Counted from the first letter of the stretch, positions 1 through 9,043 are shown. The stretch is 64,000 nucleotides of DNA from Adiutrix sp031549025 (GCA_031549025.1 JAVBQN010000028.1:1-64000); one strand, 5' to 3'. The notes: generated by a model not told the origin, from the letters alone. Translations and numbers: made by a program.

Positions 1-43
1 CCCCGGCCCCGGTTCCGCCCCCCGCTTCCGGTTTTTCGTCCAT
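1..43 (-). CDS. Possible start of a gene leaving the left edge
   Basis: An ATG on the minus strand at 43 follows a GGGAG ribosome-binding-like sequence and lies 3 bases after the stop of the UPF0261 gene. It opens a frame reading MDEKPEAGGG to the window edge. Only about 14 codons are visible, so no family can be assigned. It could be the next gene of the 5678-to-1 operon or a chance frame. Confidence 0.35.
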   Translation of the reverse strand, partial: MDEKPEAGGGTGAG

Positions 44-46
44 GAT

Positions 47-1321
47 TCAGCTCCCGGCTACGGCCGAAGCCGTTGCCGAATAAGACGTCCAGTCATCCAT
101 CCGGGCCGGGGGGCGCAAAAGTTTCAGCATCTCCTCGGCCGCGGCCCGGGAAAATGCCTCGTCCATGAGGTTGGCGTCCACGTATTTGAGAGGGAAGTCC
201 TGGCGCAAACCCCGTTCGAAGACGGTGAACAGCAGCTGGTCCAGGTCCGGGTCGTGCAACGGTTCGCCGGGCCGGGTGAAGGAACGCAGGCCCCGGCGGG
301 GCAGGAGCACGGTCACCGGCCCCCGGGCCCCGTTGAGGCGCTCCACGACCAGGCCGGCCACGGCCCGCAGTTCGTCGGCCGAAAGCCGCACGTGGGCCAG
401 CTGGGCGTTGTGCCAGATCATCCGGCGATTTTCCGCGTCCGGGAACAGCTCGTGGCCCCACTGGCAGATGAAGTCCAGCCCTCCCGGAGCCACCACCATG
501 GGCAGGCCCTTGGCCGCCCCGGCCGTGAGCCGCCGGGCCGGACTGTAGCCGAAACCCCGGCCGAAATATTCATAAACCACCTCGTGGAGAGTCAGGTCCA
601 TCACCGCCTCGATGAGGCCCTCTTCGATCAACTCCTCCAGGGCCTGGCCGCCGGCCCCGCTGGTGTGGAAGGCCATGACCTCGTAGCCGGCCCGCTCCAC
701 CAATCGGGCGGCCCGGTCCACGCCGTCGTTGGTGGCGCCCATGAGGGTGGTTCCGACCACGGGCCGCCGGGGCTGGCCCAGAGGGCCCCCGGCATGGCGG
801 ACCATGCCGACCAAAGCCCAGACCGCGTTGCGCAGCACATGGCGGCTGATGGTGTTGAGGCCCGCCAGATCCACGATGGAGGGCAGGACCAGGATGTCCC
901 GGGTGCCGACGAGTTGGTCGAAGGTGCGGCGGCCCGAGGCCACAGTGGACACCAGCACCTTGGGGATGCCCAACGGCAGGCGTTTCATCGCCCGGGCGCC
1001 CGCCGTACTGTTCTGGAGTCCCCCCAGGGCCAGGATCCCGTGCAGCCGGCCCTCGGCGCAGAGGCGGGCGGCCAGGGCGGCCGCGCCTTCGGCCACGATT
1101 TCCAAGAGCTCGTGCTTGGGCCGCCCGGCCTCCGCCTCCCAGTCCAGCCCGATCTCGGCGGCCAGGCGTTCCCTCGGCCAGGGAAAGGGCGAACGGTAGC
1201 CCGGAGCCGTGGCCGGGTCGATGACCGTGACCCGAAGCCGGGCCTCCTTGAGGAGCCCCAGGGCGTATTCCAGCTCCTGGCGCTTGGTGTCGCCGGAGGC
1301 CATGATGGCCACGGTTTTCAT
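47..1321 (-). CDS. Tm-1-like ATP-binding domain protein (UPF0261 family)
   Basis: The 424-residue protein begins MKTVAIMASGDTKRQE, typical of the UPF0261/Tm-1-like family. It has two halves: an N-terminal nucleotide-binding-like domain and a second domain starting near residue 190 (VVGTTLMGATNDGVD). Members are found in catabolic operons, often beside TIM-barrel partners, and their biochemical role is not settled. The ATG overlaps the stop of the upstream metallo-hydrolase by 4 bases (ATGA), so the two are translationally coupled. It is the last complete gene of a minus-strand operon headed by a sigma54 activator and an MttB-type methyltransferase. A role in processing a methylated amine or its product is only contextual. 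Confidence 0.8.
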   Translation of the reverse strand: MKTVAIMASGDTKRQELEYALGLLKEARLRVTVIDPATAPGYRSPFPWPRERLAAEIGLDWEAEAGRPKHELLEIVAEGAAALAARLCAEGRLHGILALGGLQNSTAGARAMKRLPLGIPKVLVSTVASGRRTFDQLVGTRDILVLPSIVDLAGLNTISRHVLRNAVWALVGMVRHAGGPLGQPRRPVVGTTLMGATNDGVDRAARLVERAGYEVMAFHTSGAGGQALEELIEEGLIEAVMDLTLHEVVYEYFGRGFGYSPARRLTAGAAKGLPMVVAPGGLDFICQWGHELFPDAENRRMIWHNAQLAHVRLSADELRAVAGLVVERLNGARGPVTVLLPRRGLRSFTRPGEPLHDPDLDQLLFTVFERGLRQDFPLKYVDANLMDEAFSRAAAEEMLKLLRPPARMDDWTSYSATASAVAGS

Positions 1322-2127
1322 ACCATCCTCCCCAATACCGGAGTCTCGGCGCAGCGCCGCTCCAGTCCGTGATCGTGGCCGCAGAGAATGAAGTCGCGGT
1401 TCCGGGCCCGGGCCTTCTGGCGTTCGATGCTCTTCCAGGCGGCCACGATGTCGCAGAACCGCCCCGGCGGGCAGATGTCATAGTGCAGTTCGGGCACGGG
1501 GTCGAGATTGGCCGGGATAAACACCGAATCCCCGGCGCAGATGAAATCGCCGGCCGCCGTCTCCACCTCCACGGACATGTGGCCCGGGGAATGGCCGGGC
1601 GTCTCGAAGACCCGCACCCCGGGCATGATCTCCTCCTCGCCCCGCACCAGGTCGAAGGTCAGGCCCTCGAAGGGCCGGACGATCCCCAGGGCCGGATGCT
1701 CGTAGGATTTGTAATACAGGGGGATGGGATCGTATGCGAACTGGTGCTCCAGCTCGTGGGCCACCAGCCGGGCCCGGGTGAAGCGGTCGAGATAAAAAAC
1801 GTGGTCCCAGTGCATATGGGTCAGGATCACCCAGTCCACGTCCTCGGGCCGGTAGCCGAAGGCCGCCAGCCGCTCGACAATGGCCGCCCCTTCGGGCTGC
1901 CGGGAGCCGGGGTGGTGATATCGGCTGGCCCGCTCGGTCCAGGCCATGCCCGTATCCACCAGGAGGAGCCCGGCCCCGCCCTCGACCAAAAAGGTGAACA
2001 CGGGCATCTCGATGCGGCCGTCGGGGATGTTCCCGACATATTTGACCACGGAATGGTGATACAGATATTCCCGGGGCACGGTGGTCACGTACCCGGTGTT
2101 CAGCGGCCGGATGGTGAGTCTGGACAT
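1318..2127 (-). CDS. MBL-fold metallo-hydrolase, N-acyl-homoserine lactonase-like
   Basis: This is a 269-residue metallo-beta-lactamase-fold protein. The zinc motif HMHWDH lies at residues 104-109, with a later TPGHSPGH histidine, a GDSVF aspartate and a C-terminal GHDHG histidine, so the dinuclear metal site looks complete. The overall pattern is that of the AttM/AiiB lactonase-like group, whose members hydrolyse lactones or related esters; the substrate here is unknown. The frame is open further upstream, but the ATG at 2127 is preferred because AGGAG stands just before it and MSRLTIRPLNTGYV looks like a natural N-terminus. It sits 62 bases after the MttB-type gene and overlaps UPF0261. Confidence 0.82.
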   Translation of the reverse strand: MSRLTIRPLNTGYVTTVPREYLYHHSVVKYVGNIPDGRIEMPVFTFLVEGGAGLLLVDTGMAWTERASRYHHPGSRQPEGAAIVERLAAFGYRPEDVDWVILTHMHWDHVFYLDRFTRARLVAHELEHQFAYDPIPLYYKSYEHPALGIVRPFEGLTFDLVRGEEEIMPGVRVFETPGHSPGHMSVEVETAAGDFICAGDSVFIPANLDPVPELHYDICPPGRFCDIVAAWKSIERQKARARNRDFILCGHDHGLERRCAETPVLGRMV

Positions 2128-2189
2128 GGAAGCTCCTGGGGGGAAGCGGCCGGGGAGGGGGCTCCCCGGCCGGACGCCGGGAACGCGGC

Positions 2190-3695
2190 TCAGGCGTAGG
2201 GGTAGTTGGGCGAAGCCAGGTCTTCCTGATACACCTTCCACTCCGCGTCGGAGATCATCCCCTGTTTGCGGTAATACTGGCGGGCGTCGTTCAGGATGTC
2301 CTCCAGGGCCTGCTCCTGGGAGGGGGTGAGGGGCTTGGGTTTATGGGCGGCCAGGATCTGGTCCATCTTTTCCCGGGCCAGATCCAGGGTGTTCTTGGCG
2401 CCGTCGCGGAAGAAACGGCCGCCGCTTTTGCGGTTGGCCACGGCCGGCACGTAGCATTCGTGGCGCCACCACTTGAAGGTGTGCGGGGTCTGGATGAAGG
2501 TGGCCGGCATGGGCCCGACCTGGTTGATGAGGTCCACGGCCATGGTTTCCTCGTTGACGTCCACGCCCCGGCAGAAGCGCTTGATCATGCCCACCACGTC
2601 GTTGTCGATGATGCTCTTGGCCGGGTGGGCGGCCAGTTGGGCGTGGAAGCCGCTGAAGGTGACCACCACCGAGGCCCCGGCCAGGGAGGAGATCAGGGCC
2701 AGCATGGACAGCTCGTACCCGGCCTGGTAGTCCAGGGTCATGGCGCTGGTCCAGGAACTGCTCCAGATGGTCGAGGGAATCCGGTACGCCCGCCAGACCT
2801 GGTTGAAGACCGCGTCGTGGAGGCCGTTGCCGATGTCCCCGAAGCCGGGGAGGCCGTTGGCCATGTTGGGGGTCAGCATCATGCTGGCCGCCCAGGCGCG
2901 GGAGCCGCGCCTGATGAGCTGGGCCAGGACCATGGCCGCGATGGTCTCGGCATTGTTGGAGATGACGCTGCCGGCCACGGTCACCGGGGAGGTGAAACCC
3001 TTGGTGGGGCCCGGGGCGAACTGCAGCGGCATGTCGTTCTCGGCCAGGAATTTCAGGCGGTCGGTAAAGGATTTCATGAACGACAGAGGCGAGGCCGAGT
3101 TGGCGATCTGGACCACATCGCTGTCCAGAGCCTTGGCCATGGCCGTGATCCAGCGGTATTCGTCGACGGTGGACCCTTCCTCCTGGGTCTTGGACGAGAC
3201 CCGGAACTTGGCGGCCACGCACTCGATCAGGCGCATGCAGTCCGGCACCCGGGCGAAGCCGAAATAGGGGAAGGCGGTCTGGATGTCCACGTGCTCGAGA
3301 TGGTCCAGCACGGTGATGGCGTCGTAGAATTCCTTGCGGGTGGGTTCCCGGGTCTGCCAGGTGTCCAGATCCAGAAGACCCATGCCGCAGGAGGCCATGA
3401 AGTGGGTGTTGCCGCCGCTTTCGACGTGGACGTCGTTGTCCCGGTCGCGGGCCCGCAGCACGTAGCTGTTGGGGCAGGCGTCCAGGCAGTCCCGGACCAG
3501 GTCTTCGGGGAGGCGGACGCGGTCGCCGTCCACCAGGCCGCCGGCCTCGCCCATCAGCCGGGCGATGGCCGGGTCCTCAACCACCACGCCGGTGGTGCGC
3601 AGGACGTCCAGGGTGCCCTTCTGAATCGCGCGCACCTCTTTTTCGGAAATGATGTTCAGCGGAGCGAATCCCCGCTCCATTCCTTTTCGGGCCAT
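2190..3695 (-). CDS. MttB-family (non-pyrrolysine) methyltransferase, copy 1
   Basis: The 501-residue protein belongs to the trimethylamine methyltransferase (MttB) superfamily, recognised by its N-terminal region (SEKEVRAIQKGTLDVLRTTG), length and TIM-barrel-like pattern. True trimethylamine methyltransferases carry a pyrrolysine encoded by in-frame UAG. This frame is uninterrupted, so it belongs to the non-Pyl branch, characterised members of which demethylate glycine betaine, proline betaine or carnitine and pass the methyl group to a corrinoid protein. No separate corrinoid protein is present nearby. GGAGG in the 3695-3720 region supports the start. It follows the sigma54 activator by 51 bases, which suggests co-transcription and control by that activator. 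The substrate is unknown. Confidence 0.88.
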   Translation of the reverse strand: MARKGMERGFAPLNIISEKEVRAIQKGTLDVLRTTGVVVEDPAIARLMGEAGGLVDGDRVRLPEDLVRDCLDACPNSYVLRARDRDNDVHVESGGNTHFMASCGMGLLDLDTWQTREPTRKEFYDAITVLDHLEHVDIQTAFPYFGFARVPDCMRLIECVAAKFRVSSKTQEEGSTVDEYRWITAMAKALDSDVVQIANSASPLSFMKSFTDRLKFLAENDMPLQFAPGPTKGFTSPVTVAGSVISNNAETIAAMVLAQLIRRGSRAWAASMMLTPNMANGLPGFGDIGNGLHDAVFNQVWRAYRIPSTIWSSSWTSAMTLDYQAGYELSMLALISSLAGASVVVTFSGFHAQLAAHPAKSIIDNDVVGMIKRFCRGVDVNEETMAVDLINQVGPMPATFIQTPHTFKWWRHECYVPAVANRKSGGRFFRDGAKNTLDLAREKMDQILAAHKPKPLTPSQEQALEDILNDARQYYRKQGMISDAEWKVYQEDLASPNYPYA

Positions 3696-3746
3696 ATTCC
3701 CTACCTCCTTACGGCTCCGGTGTGCTTTGACGGACGCGGACGGTCC

Positions 3747-5678
3747 CTACTTGCGCAGGCCGTATTTGCGCAGTTTCACGTACATGGTCTTCCTCGATAT
3801 GCCCAGCATCCGGGCCATGGCGCTGACGTTGCCCCGGTGGCGGCCCCAGGCCGTCTCGATGGCCCGGCGTTCGGCTTCGTCCATGAGGCCGGGCCGGCCG
3901 CCGACCGGGGGGCGTTCCGGCTGGAGAAAATCCGGCAGGGACTCCAGGGGCGTCTCCTCGCCTCGGGACAACAGCACCAGCCGCTCGACGACGTTCTCCA
4001 ACTGCCGGATGTTCCCGGGCCAGTCGTAGGCCGTGAGCCGGTCCATGATGGCCGGGGCGAAGCGGGGCGGGGGCAGGCCCAGGCGGCCGGCGATCTTCGC
4101 GCCCAGGGCGTCGACCAGCCGGGGAATGTCGCCGCGGCGCTCCCGGAGGGGCGGCAGCTTGAGGGTGAACACGTTCAGCCGGTAGAACAAATCCCGCCGA
4201 AACAGGCCCGCCTCCACCCGCTCCTCCAGGTCCTGGTTGGTGGCGAAAATGAAACGGACGTCGAGAGCGATCTCCTCGGTCGAGCCGATGCGGGTGACCC
4301 GGCGGTCCTGGAGAACCCGCAGGAGTTTGGTCTGCATGTCCCAGGGCATGTCCCCGATCTCGTCGAAAAAGACCGTGCCCCGGTTGGCCACCTCGAGCTT
4401 GCCCGGCCGCCCGGCCCGGACTCCGCCGGTGAAGGAGCCCGGGGCGTAGCCGAACAGCTCGCTTTCGATGAGCTCCCGGGGGAGGGCCGCGCAGTTGATG
4501 GGCACGAACGGGCCGTGGCGATAGGGGCTGGCGTGGTGGATGGACTGGGCGAACAGTTCCTTTCCGGTGCCGCTCTCCCCCTGGATGAGGACCCGGGAAT
4601 TGGAGGCGGCCGCCACCCGGGCCGTTTCCACCAGGGCCAAAAAGCGTTCGTCGGTCCCGATGAGGTTGTCGAAGCGGTAATACACCCGGTGGCCGGCGAT
4701 CTGGTGGGCCTCCAGGTTGCGCTTGGCCGTTTCATAAAACAGGAGGATGGAACCGGCCGGCCGCCCGTCTCCGGCGTTGATGGGGCTGTATTCCACGGCG
4801 CAGCTCAAGGTCCGCAGCCGGGTCTTGAGGGTCAGGTCCAGCTCGGCCCGACGGCCCTCGGCCAGGAAGGCCGGGGGCGGGCCGTCGAACAGCTCGGCCA
4901 GGGGGCGGCCCAGGTGGCCGCGCAGGCCCTCGCCCAGAACTTCAACCGCGTAGTCGTTGACTGACAACAGTTTTTGGCCGTCGTCCAGGATCAGGACCCC
5001 TCGGCTTATCCGACCCATGACCAGCCGGAGATAGCAGTTGGCCTTGTTGAGTTCGTCGTTTTTGTCGGCCAGGCGCTTGTTGGCCGTGATGAGTTCGGCC
5101 AGGGAGCGCGACAGCCCCAGGGTGTGGCGGTGGATGCTGCCGAGGTTGCAGATGATGGTCACCAGGCCGTCAACCCGCCCGGCCTCGTCGAAAATGGGCG
5201 AGGCCGAACTGGCCAGGCCGTGGAAAAACCGGTTGTAATACTGATACCCGGCCAGTTCCGCCTGGCGGCCCGAGGCCAGGGCCAGGCTGACGGTGTTGGT
5301 GCCCACGGCCGCCTCGTCCCGCCGGGCCCCGGGGCCGAAATGGCGGAGGTCGAGCCCGTCGGTGTCGCCGACGGTGTGGAGGATGACCCCGTCGCGGTTG
5401 TTGAGGTTGATCCGGACATCGGAACCCCGGACCAGGGAATAGACCAGGTCCACGTAGGGCCGGGCCAGGGACAGAAGATTTCGATTGTTCGTCAGGAGAG
5501 TCTTCAGTCCGGCCGGGGCCAGACTGGCGGTCACGATGGACTGGTTGAAGGGGTCGACCCCCAGGGCCCGGCTGCGGGCCCAGGAGCGGGTGACGGCGTT
5601 GTCCGGCATCACGGTCTGGCGGCCGGTGGCCATGAACATTTCCCAGGCCTGGCGATATTCTTCTTGCGAATGGTCCAC
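3747..5678 (-). CDS. Sigma54-dependent activator (GAF-PAS-AAA+-Fis)
   Basis: This 643-residue AcoR/DhaR-like activator has an N-terminal GAF-type sensor region (roughly residues 60-200, reading VRINLNNRDGVILHTVGD) followed by a PAS-like segment around residues 215-330. The AAA+ domain has Walker A GESGTGKE at 367-374 and Walker B GTVFFDEIGDM. A Fis-type helix-turn-helix ends the protein (NVSAMARMLGISRKTMYVKLRKYGL). The sigma54-contacting loop reads GSFTGG at 414-419 instead of GAFTGA, although its central FTG is kept. The gene heads the operon with MttB copy 1. A sigma54-like promoter and repeat sites upstream suggest that it controls itself. Confidence 0.9.
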   Translation of the reverse strand: MDHSQEEYRQAWEMFMATGRQTVMPDNAVTRSWARSRALGVDPFNQSIVTASLAPAGLKTLLTNNRNLLSLARPYVDLVYSLVRGSDVRINLNNRDGVILHTVGDTDGLDLRHFGPGARRDEAAVGTNTVSLALASGRQAELAGYQYYNRFFHGLASSASPIFDEAGRVDGLVTIICNLGSIHRHTLGLSRSLAELITANKRLADKNDELNKANCYLRLVMGRISRGVLILDDGQKLLSVNDYAVEVLGEGLRGHLGRPLAELFDGPPPAFLAEGRRAELDLTLKTRLRTLSCAVEYSPINAGDGRPAGSILLFYETAKRNLEAHQIAGHRVYYRFDNLIGTDERFLALVETARVAAASNSRVLIQGESGTGKELFAQSIHHASPYRHGPFVPINCAALPRELIESELFGYAPGSFTGGVRAGRPGKLEVANRGTVFFDEIGDMPWDMQTKLLRVLQDRRVTRIGSTEEIALDVRFIFATNQDLEERVEAGLFRRDLFYRLNVFTLKLPPLRERRGDIPRLVDALGAKIAGRLGLPPPRFAPAIMDRLTAYDWPGNIRQLENVVERLVLLSRGEETPLESLPDFLQPERPPVGGRPGLMDEAERRAIETAWGRHRGNVSAMARMLGISRKTMYVKLRKYGLRK

Positions 5679-5816
5679 TGGGGCTTCCTCCGCCCGCCCG
5701 GCGCGACCGCCGGGGGGGTAACATGCTGTAGTCAGTGTTTCGCCCGGATGGAACGCGGCTCGTCGGCCCGCCCCGGGTCGGCCTCGGCGCGCAACAATGG
5801 ATTTACCTTGACATTT

Positions 5817-5832
5817 AGCAAGAACCGTACCC
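5817..5832 (-). promoter_or_regulatory. Candidate sigma54 promoter of the 5678 activator operon
   Basis: Read on the minus strand the site is GGGTACGGTTCTTGCT. It has the invariant GG and GC ten bases apart as in the -24/-12 class, and TTGCT matches the -12 element exactly. It lies about 140 bases upstream of the activator's ATG, with repeat sites 45-105 bases further upstream. The -24 half deviates from TGGCAC at two positions, so confidence is moderate. Confidence 0.5.
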
Positions 5833-5874
5833 GGTTAAAAGCAACGGAAAGCGGCGACGTGAAGGCGTGTGAGG

Positions 5875-5922
5875 TGTTACCTCGCTCTCCAGTGTTACCT
5901 GTACATGTTACCATATATAACA
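5875..5922. promoter_or_regulatory. Cluster of TGTTACC repeats: candidate activator binding sites
   Basis: TGTTACC occurs three times, at 5875-5881, 5893-5899 and 5906-5912. The third copy is also the left arm of an inverted repeat, TGTTA-N7-TAACA, at 5906-5922. The cluster lies 45-105 bases upstream of the candidate minus-strand sigma54 promoter, the usual place for enhancer sites of a Fis-type activator. It is also upstream of the plus-strand promoter at 6206. Binding by the adjacent activator is inferred from position. Confidence 0.5.
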
Positions 5923-6205
5923 ATGGTTCACAACAGGGAGATCCTTCATCCCGTCACGCTCCGGACCGCGCCGGGCGGTCCGGCACGAAGGCCAGCCGTT
6001 CCTCATGGGGAATTCTCCTCATGATCGCCACGCGGTCCGGGCGCCGTGGGAAAAAGGCCGCCGCCCAGGGGGCGCGGTGATGGCCGGAAGGCTCGTTCGG
6101 GGGGGGGCCTGGAGCCGCCTCCCTGAAGCTGGGCCGGCGTATTCGCAAATTATTCTATAAAGTTAAACAACAGGAAAAAAAATAACTGAGAGTTGATTTT
6201 TGTCC

Positions 6206-6234
6206 TTGACAAGAAGTTTCACCTCTGTTAATAT
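6206..6234 (+). promoter_or_regulatory. Consensus sigma70 promoter for the MttB-TRAP unit
   Basis: TTGACA at 6206-6211 and TAATAT at 6229-6234 are separated by exactly 17 bases inside an AT-rich patch of an otherwise GC-rich region. No competing gene lies between it and the methyltransferase start at 6490. Transcription would start near 6241. Confidence 0.75.
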
Positions 6235-6489
6235 TTCTTGCAAGAGTTAAAAGAACGATCGTCCTTCTTATCGCGCCTCAATTTGCCCCGCCACTCTCCC
6301 GGAGGGCCGCCGGAAGCCCCCTGTCCGGGAGCTCCCGGTGAAAAACGCCCAGTCTCGAGGGCTGGGGCCGCATGGCGCGCCCGTATTCCTGAAAACTCGC
6401 GTCCGGCCGGCCTTTGAGGCCGGCCCGCGAACGCCGCCCGTTGTTCGAAACCAAACAGTAGTCTTTGCCTTGAAACAGGAGGTTGTCGC

Positions 6490-7938
6490 ATGGTTGCCTT
6501 GTTCTCGTATTTCACCCCTTCCGAAATCGAAAAACTGAAATCCGAAGTTTTCCGCGTGCTGGCCGAAGACGGCGTCAAGCTTGATCCCCACCCCCAGCTG
6601 TATCCGCTCCTGACCAAGGCCGGGTTCCAGGTGGATGAGGCCAGCGGGCTGATGAAGATTCCCGTGGACCGGATGAAGGCCGCTCTCGATCAGGCGCCGA
6701 AAGAGTTCGTGCTGGGCGCCCGGGGCGAAAGCCGCGTGCTGCCGCTCCCCAAGCCCGGCGGCGGCTTCTACGCCCGCCCCTGCACCGGCGGCCACGCCTG
6801 GCTGGAGCCGGACGGCACCTATCGCCGGGTCACCCTTAGTGACGTCGGGAAATGGAGCCGTCTGGCCAACGCCCTGGACGAGATCAGCTTTGTGCCCTTC
6901 CTCTTCGCCGACGATGCCCCGGTGTATTCGGCCGACGTCCATTCCATGTACCAGGTGCTGAAGAACACCGACAAACACGTGTGGGTGCAGCCCTACGAGG
7001 CCAAGAACATGGACTGGCTGGTCGACCTGGGCGCGGCCGCGGCCGGCGGCAAGGATAAACTGAAGAAGAACCCGGTCATGAGCTTCATCGCCTGCTCCCT
7101 GACCCCCCGGCTCTTCAAGCATATGGATCTGGAAATCGTCTACAAGGCCGCCCTGGCGGGGGTGCCGATCCAGGCCTGCTCGCTCCCGGGCGCGGGGGCC
7201 ACGGCCCCGGTGACCGTGCCCGGCGTGGTCATTCTCAGCGCGGCCGAGATTCTGGCCATGGTGGCCATGGCCCAGGCCGTCCAGCCCGGGACCCCGGTGG
7301 TGGCCTGTCCGATTATCTTCTCCAGCGACATGCGGTCCGGCCGGAGCCTCCAGTCGAGCGCCGAGGCCATCAAGGCCGGCGCCGCGGCCATCCAGTTCAT
7401 CAAGGCCGCTTTCGGTCTCCCGACCCACAACTACGGCCTCGGCTCCGACGCGGCGGGCCCGGGCGAGCAGAATATGGCCGAGCGGGCGATGCTTTTGACC
7501 GCCAAGGCCATGAGCGGCCAGGACATCATGGGCGGCGCGGGCCAGAGCGAAGTGGCGGTGTGCGTGAGCCCCTTGCAGCTCATCGCGGACAACGAACTCC
7601 TGGCCATGGTGCGGGTCCTGACCTCCCCCGTGGAATTGAACGACAACGAGATGGCCGTGGAGGTCATCAAAAAGGTGCAGCCCGGCAAGGAGTTCATCTC
7701 CCAGGCGCACACGGCCAAGAACTGCCGGAAACTTCTGCCCCAGCGCAACTTCAACCGGATGACCATGACCTCCTGGAAGGACGCCGGCTCTCCGGGCCTG
7801 GCCGAAGCCCTCAAGGCCGACTACCAGAAAATCATGGCCGCTCCCAACGCCGGCGAAGCCAGCGCGGAACTGACCAAGGAAATGGACCGGATTCTCAAGG
7901 CGGCCGACGCGGCCCTGAAAGAATCGGCCGGCAAGTGA
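6490..7938 (+). CDS. MttB-family (non-pyrrolysine) methyltransferase, copy 2
   Basis: This 482-residue MttB-superfamily protein begins MVALFSYFTPSEIEKLKSEVFRV and contains family-typical stretches such as QAVQPGTPVVACPI and GLPTHNYGLGSDA. There is no in-frame amber codon, so it is not a pyrrolysine trimethylamine enzyme. AGGAGG at 6478-6483 fixes the start. It is the first gene of a unit with a complete TRAP transporter, directly upstream of the nicotinate fermentation operon. The family transfers methyl groups from quaternary amines to a corrinoid protein. From context I infer that the substrate may be an N-methylated pyridine carboxylate such as trigonelline, whose demethylation gives nicotinate. 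That substrate is not shown by the sequence itself. Confidence 0.88.
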   Translation: MVALFSYFTPSEIEKLKSEVFRVLAEDGVKLDPHPQLYPLLTKAGFQVDEASGLMKIPVDRMKAALDQAPKEFVLGARGESRVLPLPKPGGGFYARPCTGGHAWLEPDGTYRRVTLSDVGKWSRLANALDEISFVPFLFADDAPVYSADVHSMYQVLKNTDKHVWVQPYEAKNMDWLVDLGAAAAGGKDKLKKNPVMSFIACSLTPRLFKHMDLEIVYKAALAGVPIQACSLPGAGATAPVTVPGVVILSAAEILAMVAMAQAVQPGTPVVACPIIFSSDMRSGRSLQSSAEAIKAGAAAIQFIKAAFGLPTHNYGLGSDAAGPGEQNMAERAMLLTAKAMSGQDIMGGAGQSEVAVCVSPLQLIADNELLAMVRVLTSPVELNDNEMAVEVIKKVQPGKEFISQAHTAKNCRKLLPQRNFNRMTMTSWKDAGSPGLAEALKADYQKIMAAPNAGEASAELTKEMDRILKAADAALKESAGK

Positions 7939-7996
7939 CCGACCCCGGGCGGGGCGATGAACGCCCCCGCCCCTTAACCAGATGGAGGACGCGAAT

Positions 7997-9043
7997 ATGA
8001 AGAAACTGTTGGCGCTGTGTTTAGGTTTGTTGTTGGTCGCTCCCGCCACTTTGGCCCTGGCCGCCGATGACGTGTATGAATTGACCATGGCCTGGAACGA
8101 CATTTGGGGCCCGAAATTCCGGGCTTCCCAGGTCTACCGTCCCGGCGGTGAGCTGGAACGCTTGGTGTACGAAAAGACGGGCGGGAAGGTCAAGCTGAAG
8201 ATTATTTCTAAAATGTTCCCCACCGAACAGCTCCTCCAGGCCGTGGCCACCGGCAAGGTCGACATCGCCGACGTGGCCATGCCCTGGGAATCGAGCACCT
8301 ACCCCCTGTGGAACTGGGGCGAAATTCCGGGCATCGTCAACGCCAACCCGGTTCTCGGCCTGGCCGAGGAAGAGGCCGTGTACCGCGATCCCAAGGTTCG
8401 GGAGATCTACGACCGCACCATGGGCAAATTGAACATGAAGTTCTGGTTCGTCACCCAGTGGGATCCGGCCAACGGCATCTGGAGCAAGACCCCCGTCGCG
8501 AGCACCAAGGACCTGTTCAACATGAAGATCCGCGCCGGCGGCTACTTCCCCACCGTGGGGCTCAAGGCCATCGGCGGCACCCCGGTGAGCGTCAGCGGCT
8601 CCGAACTCGGGCCGGCCATGATCTCCGGCACCATCGACGGCGTGTTGACCAGCCTCGGTTTCGGCTATTCCATCGGCCTGGCCCAGGTTTCCAAGCAGTT
8701 CACCCTCACTCCCCTGTCGCCCACCTGGAGCGCGGTGACGGTCATCAACAAGAAGAAGTTCGACTCTCTGCCGCCGGACCTCCAGGCCGCGGTGATGGAG
8801 GCCGGCGAGACGATCCAGCGCATGGTGTGCCTGTCGACCACCGCCGAATACGTCCTCAGCTCCGACATTCTGGCCCTGGCCGGGGTGAAGGTCACGGAAT
8901 TCCCCGAATCCGACAAGGCCACGCTCGCGGCCGCCAGCCAGGCCGTGGAAAAGGAATGGCTCGACCAGAGCGGCGACGACGGCCAGGAACTCCTGGCCGC
9001 CGTCCGGGCCGCGGTGGACAACTATCGGAAGTTCGGGAAATAA
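7997..9043 (+). CDS. dctP: TRAP transporter substrate-binding protein (DctP type)
   Basis: This is a 348-residue periplasmic binding protein with a clear signal peptide (KK followed by a Leu/Ala-rich core, predicted cleavage near ALA|ADD around residue 23). The mature part has the DctP/TAXI pattern, including the KIRAGGYFPT strand and SGTIDGVLT. The frame is open from 7982, but the GGAGG at 7984-7988 is correctly spaced only for the ATG at 7997, which also gives the signal peptide. It would deliver an organic anion to the DctQM membrane proteins encoded next. Its position between an MttB-type gene and the nicotinate operon suggests nicotinate or an N-methylated derivative as ligand. Confidence 0.9.
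   Translation: MKKLLALCLGLLLVAPATLALAADDVYELTMAWNDIWGPKFRASQVYRPGGELERLVYEKTGGKVKLKIISKMFPTEQLLQAVATGKVDIADVAMPWESSTYPLWNWGEIPGIVNANPVLGLAEEEAVYRDPKVREIYDRTMGKLNMKFWFVTQWDPANGIWSKTPVASTKDLFNMKIRAGGYFPTVGLKAIGGTPVSVSGSELGPAMISGTIDGVLTSLGFGYSIGLAQVSKQFTLTPLSPTWSAVTVINKKKFDSLPPDLQAAVMEAGETIQRMVCLSTTAEYVLSSDILALAGVKVTEFPESDKATLAAASQAVEKEWLDQSGDDGQELLAAVRAAVDNYRKFGK

Larger units (their letters stand above)
5679..6489. other. Divergent intergenic region, 811 bases
   Basis: No convincing gene was found here. The stretch holds the candidate minus-strand sigma54 promoter, the TGTTACC repeats, an AT-rich segment near 6150-6245 with a consensus sigma70 promoter, and a GGCCGGCC-TTTGA-GGCCGGCC hairpin at 6405-6425 in the long leader of the plus-strand methyltransferase gene. 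The leader of about 245 bases is long enough for post-transcriptional control, but I recognise no known riboswitch in it. Confidence 0.6.

Noticed and set aside
2343..4964. An 873-codon open frame on the plus strand
   Set aside because: It is antisense to the MttB gene and the sigma54 activator, both of which have clear family motifs. Its own translation is rich in Gly, His and Gln with no domain, as expected of a shadow frame in GC-rich DNA.
6235..6489. A riboswitch in the leader of MttB copy 2
   Set aside because: The 245-base leader has a GGCCGGCC hairpin, but I could not match it to the cobalamin, glycine or other known riboswitch cores by eye.
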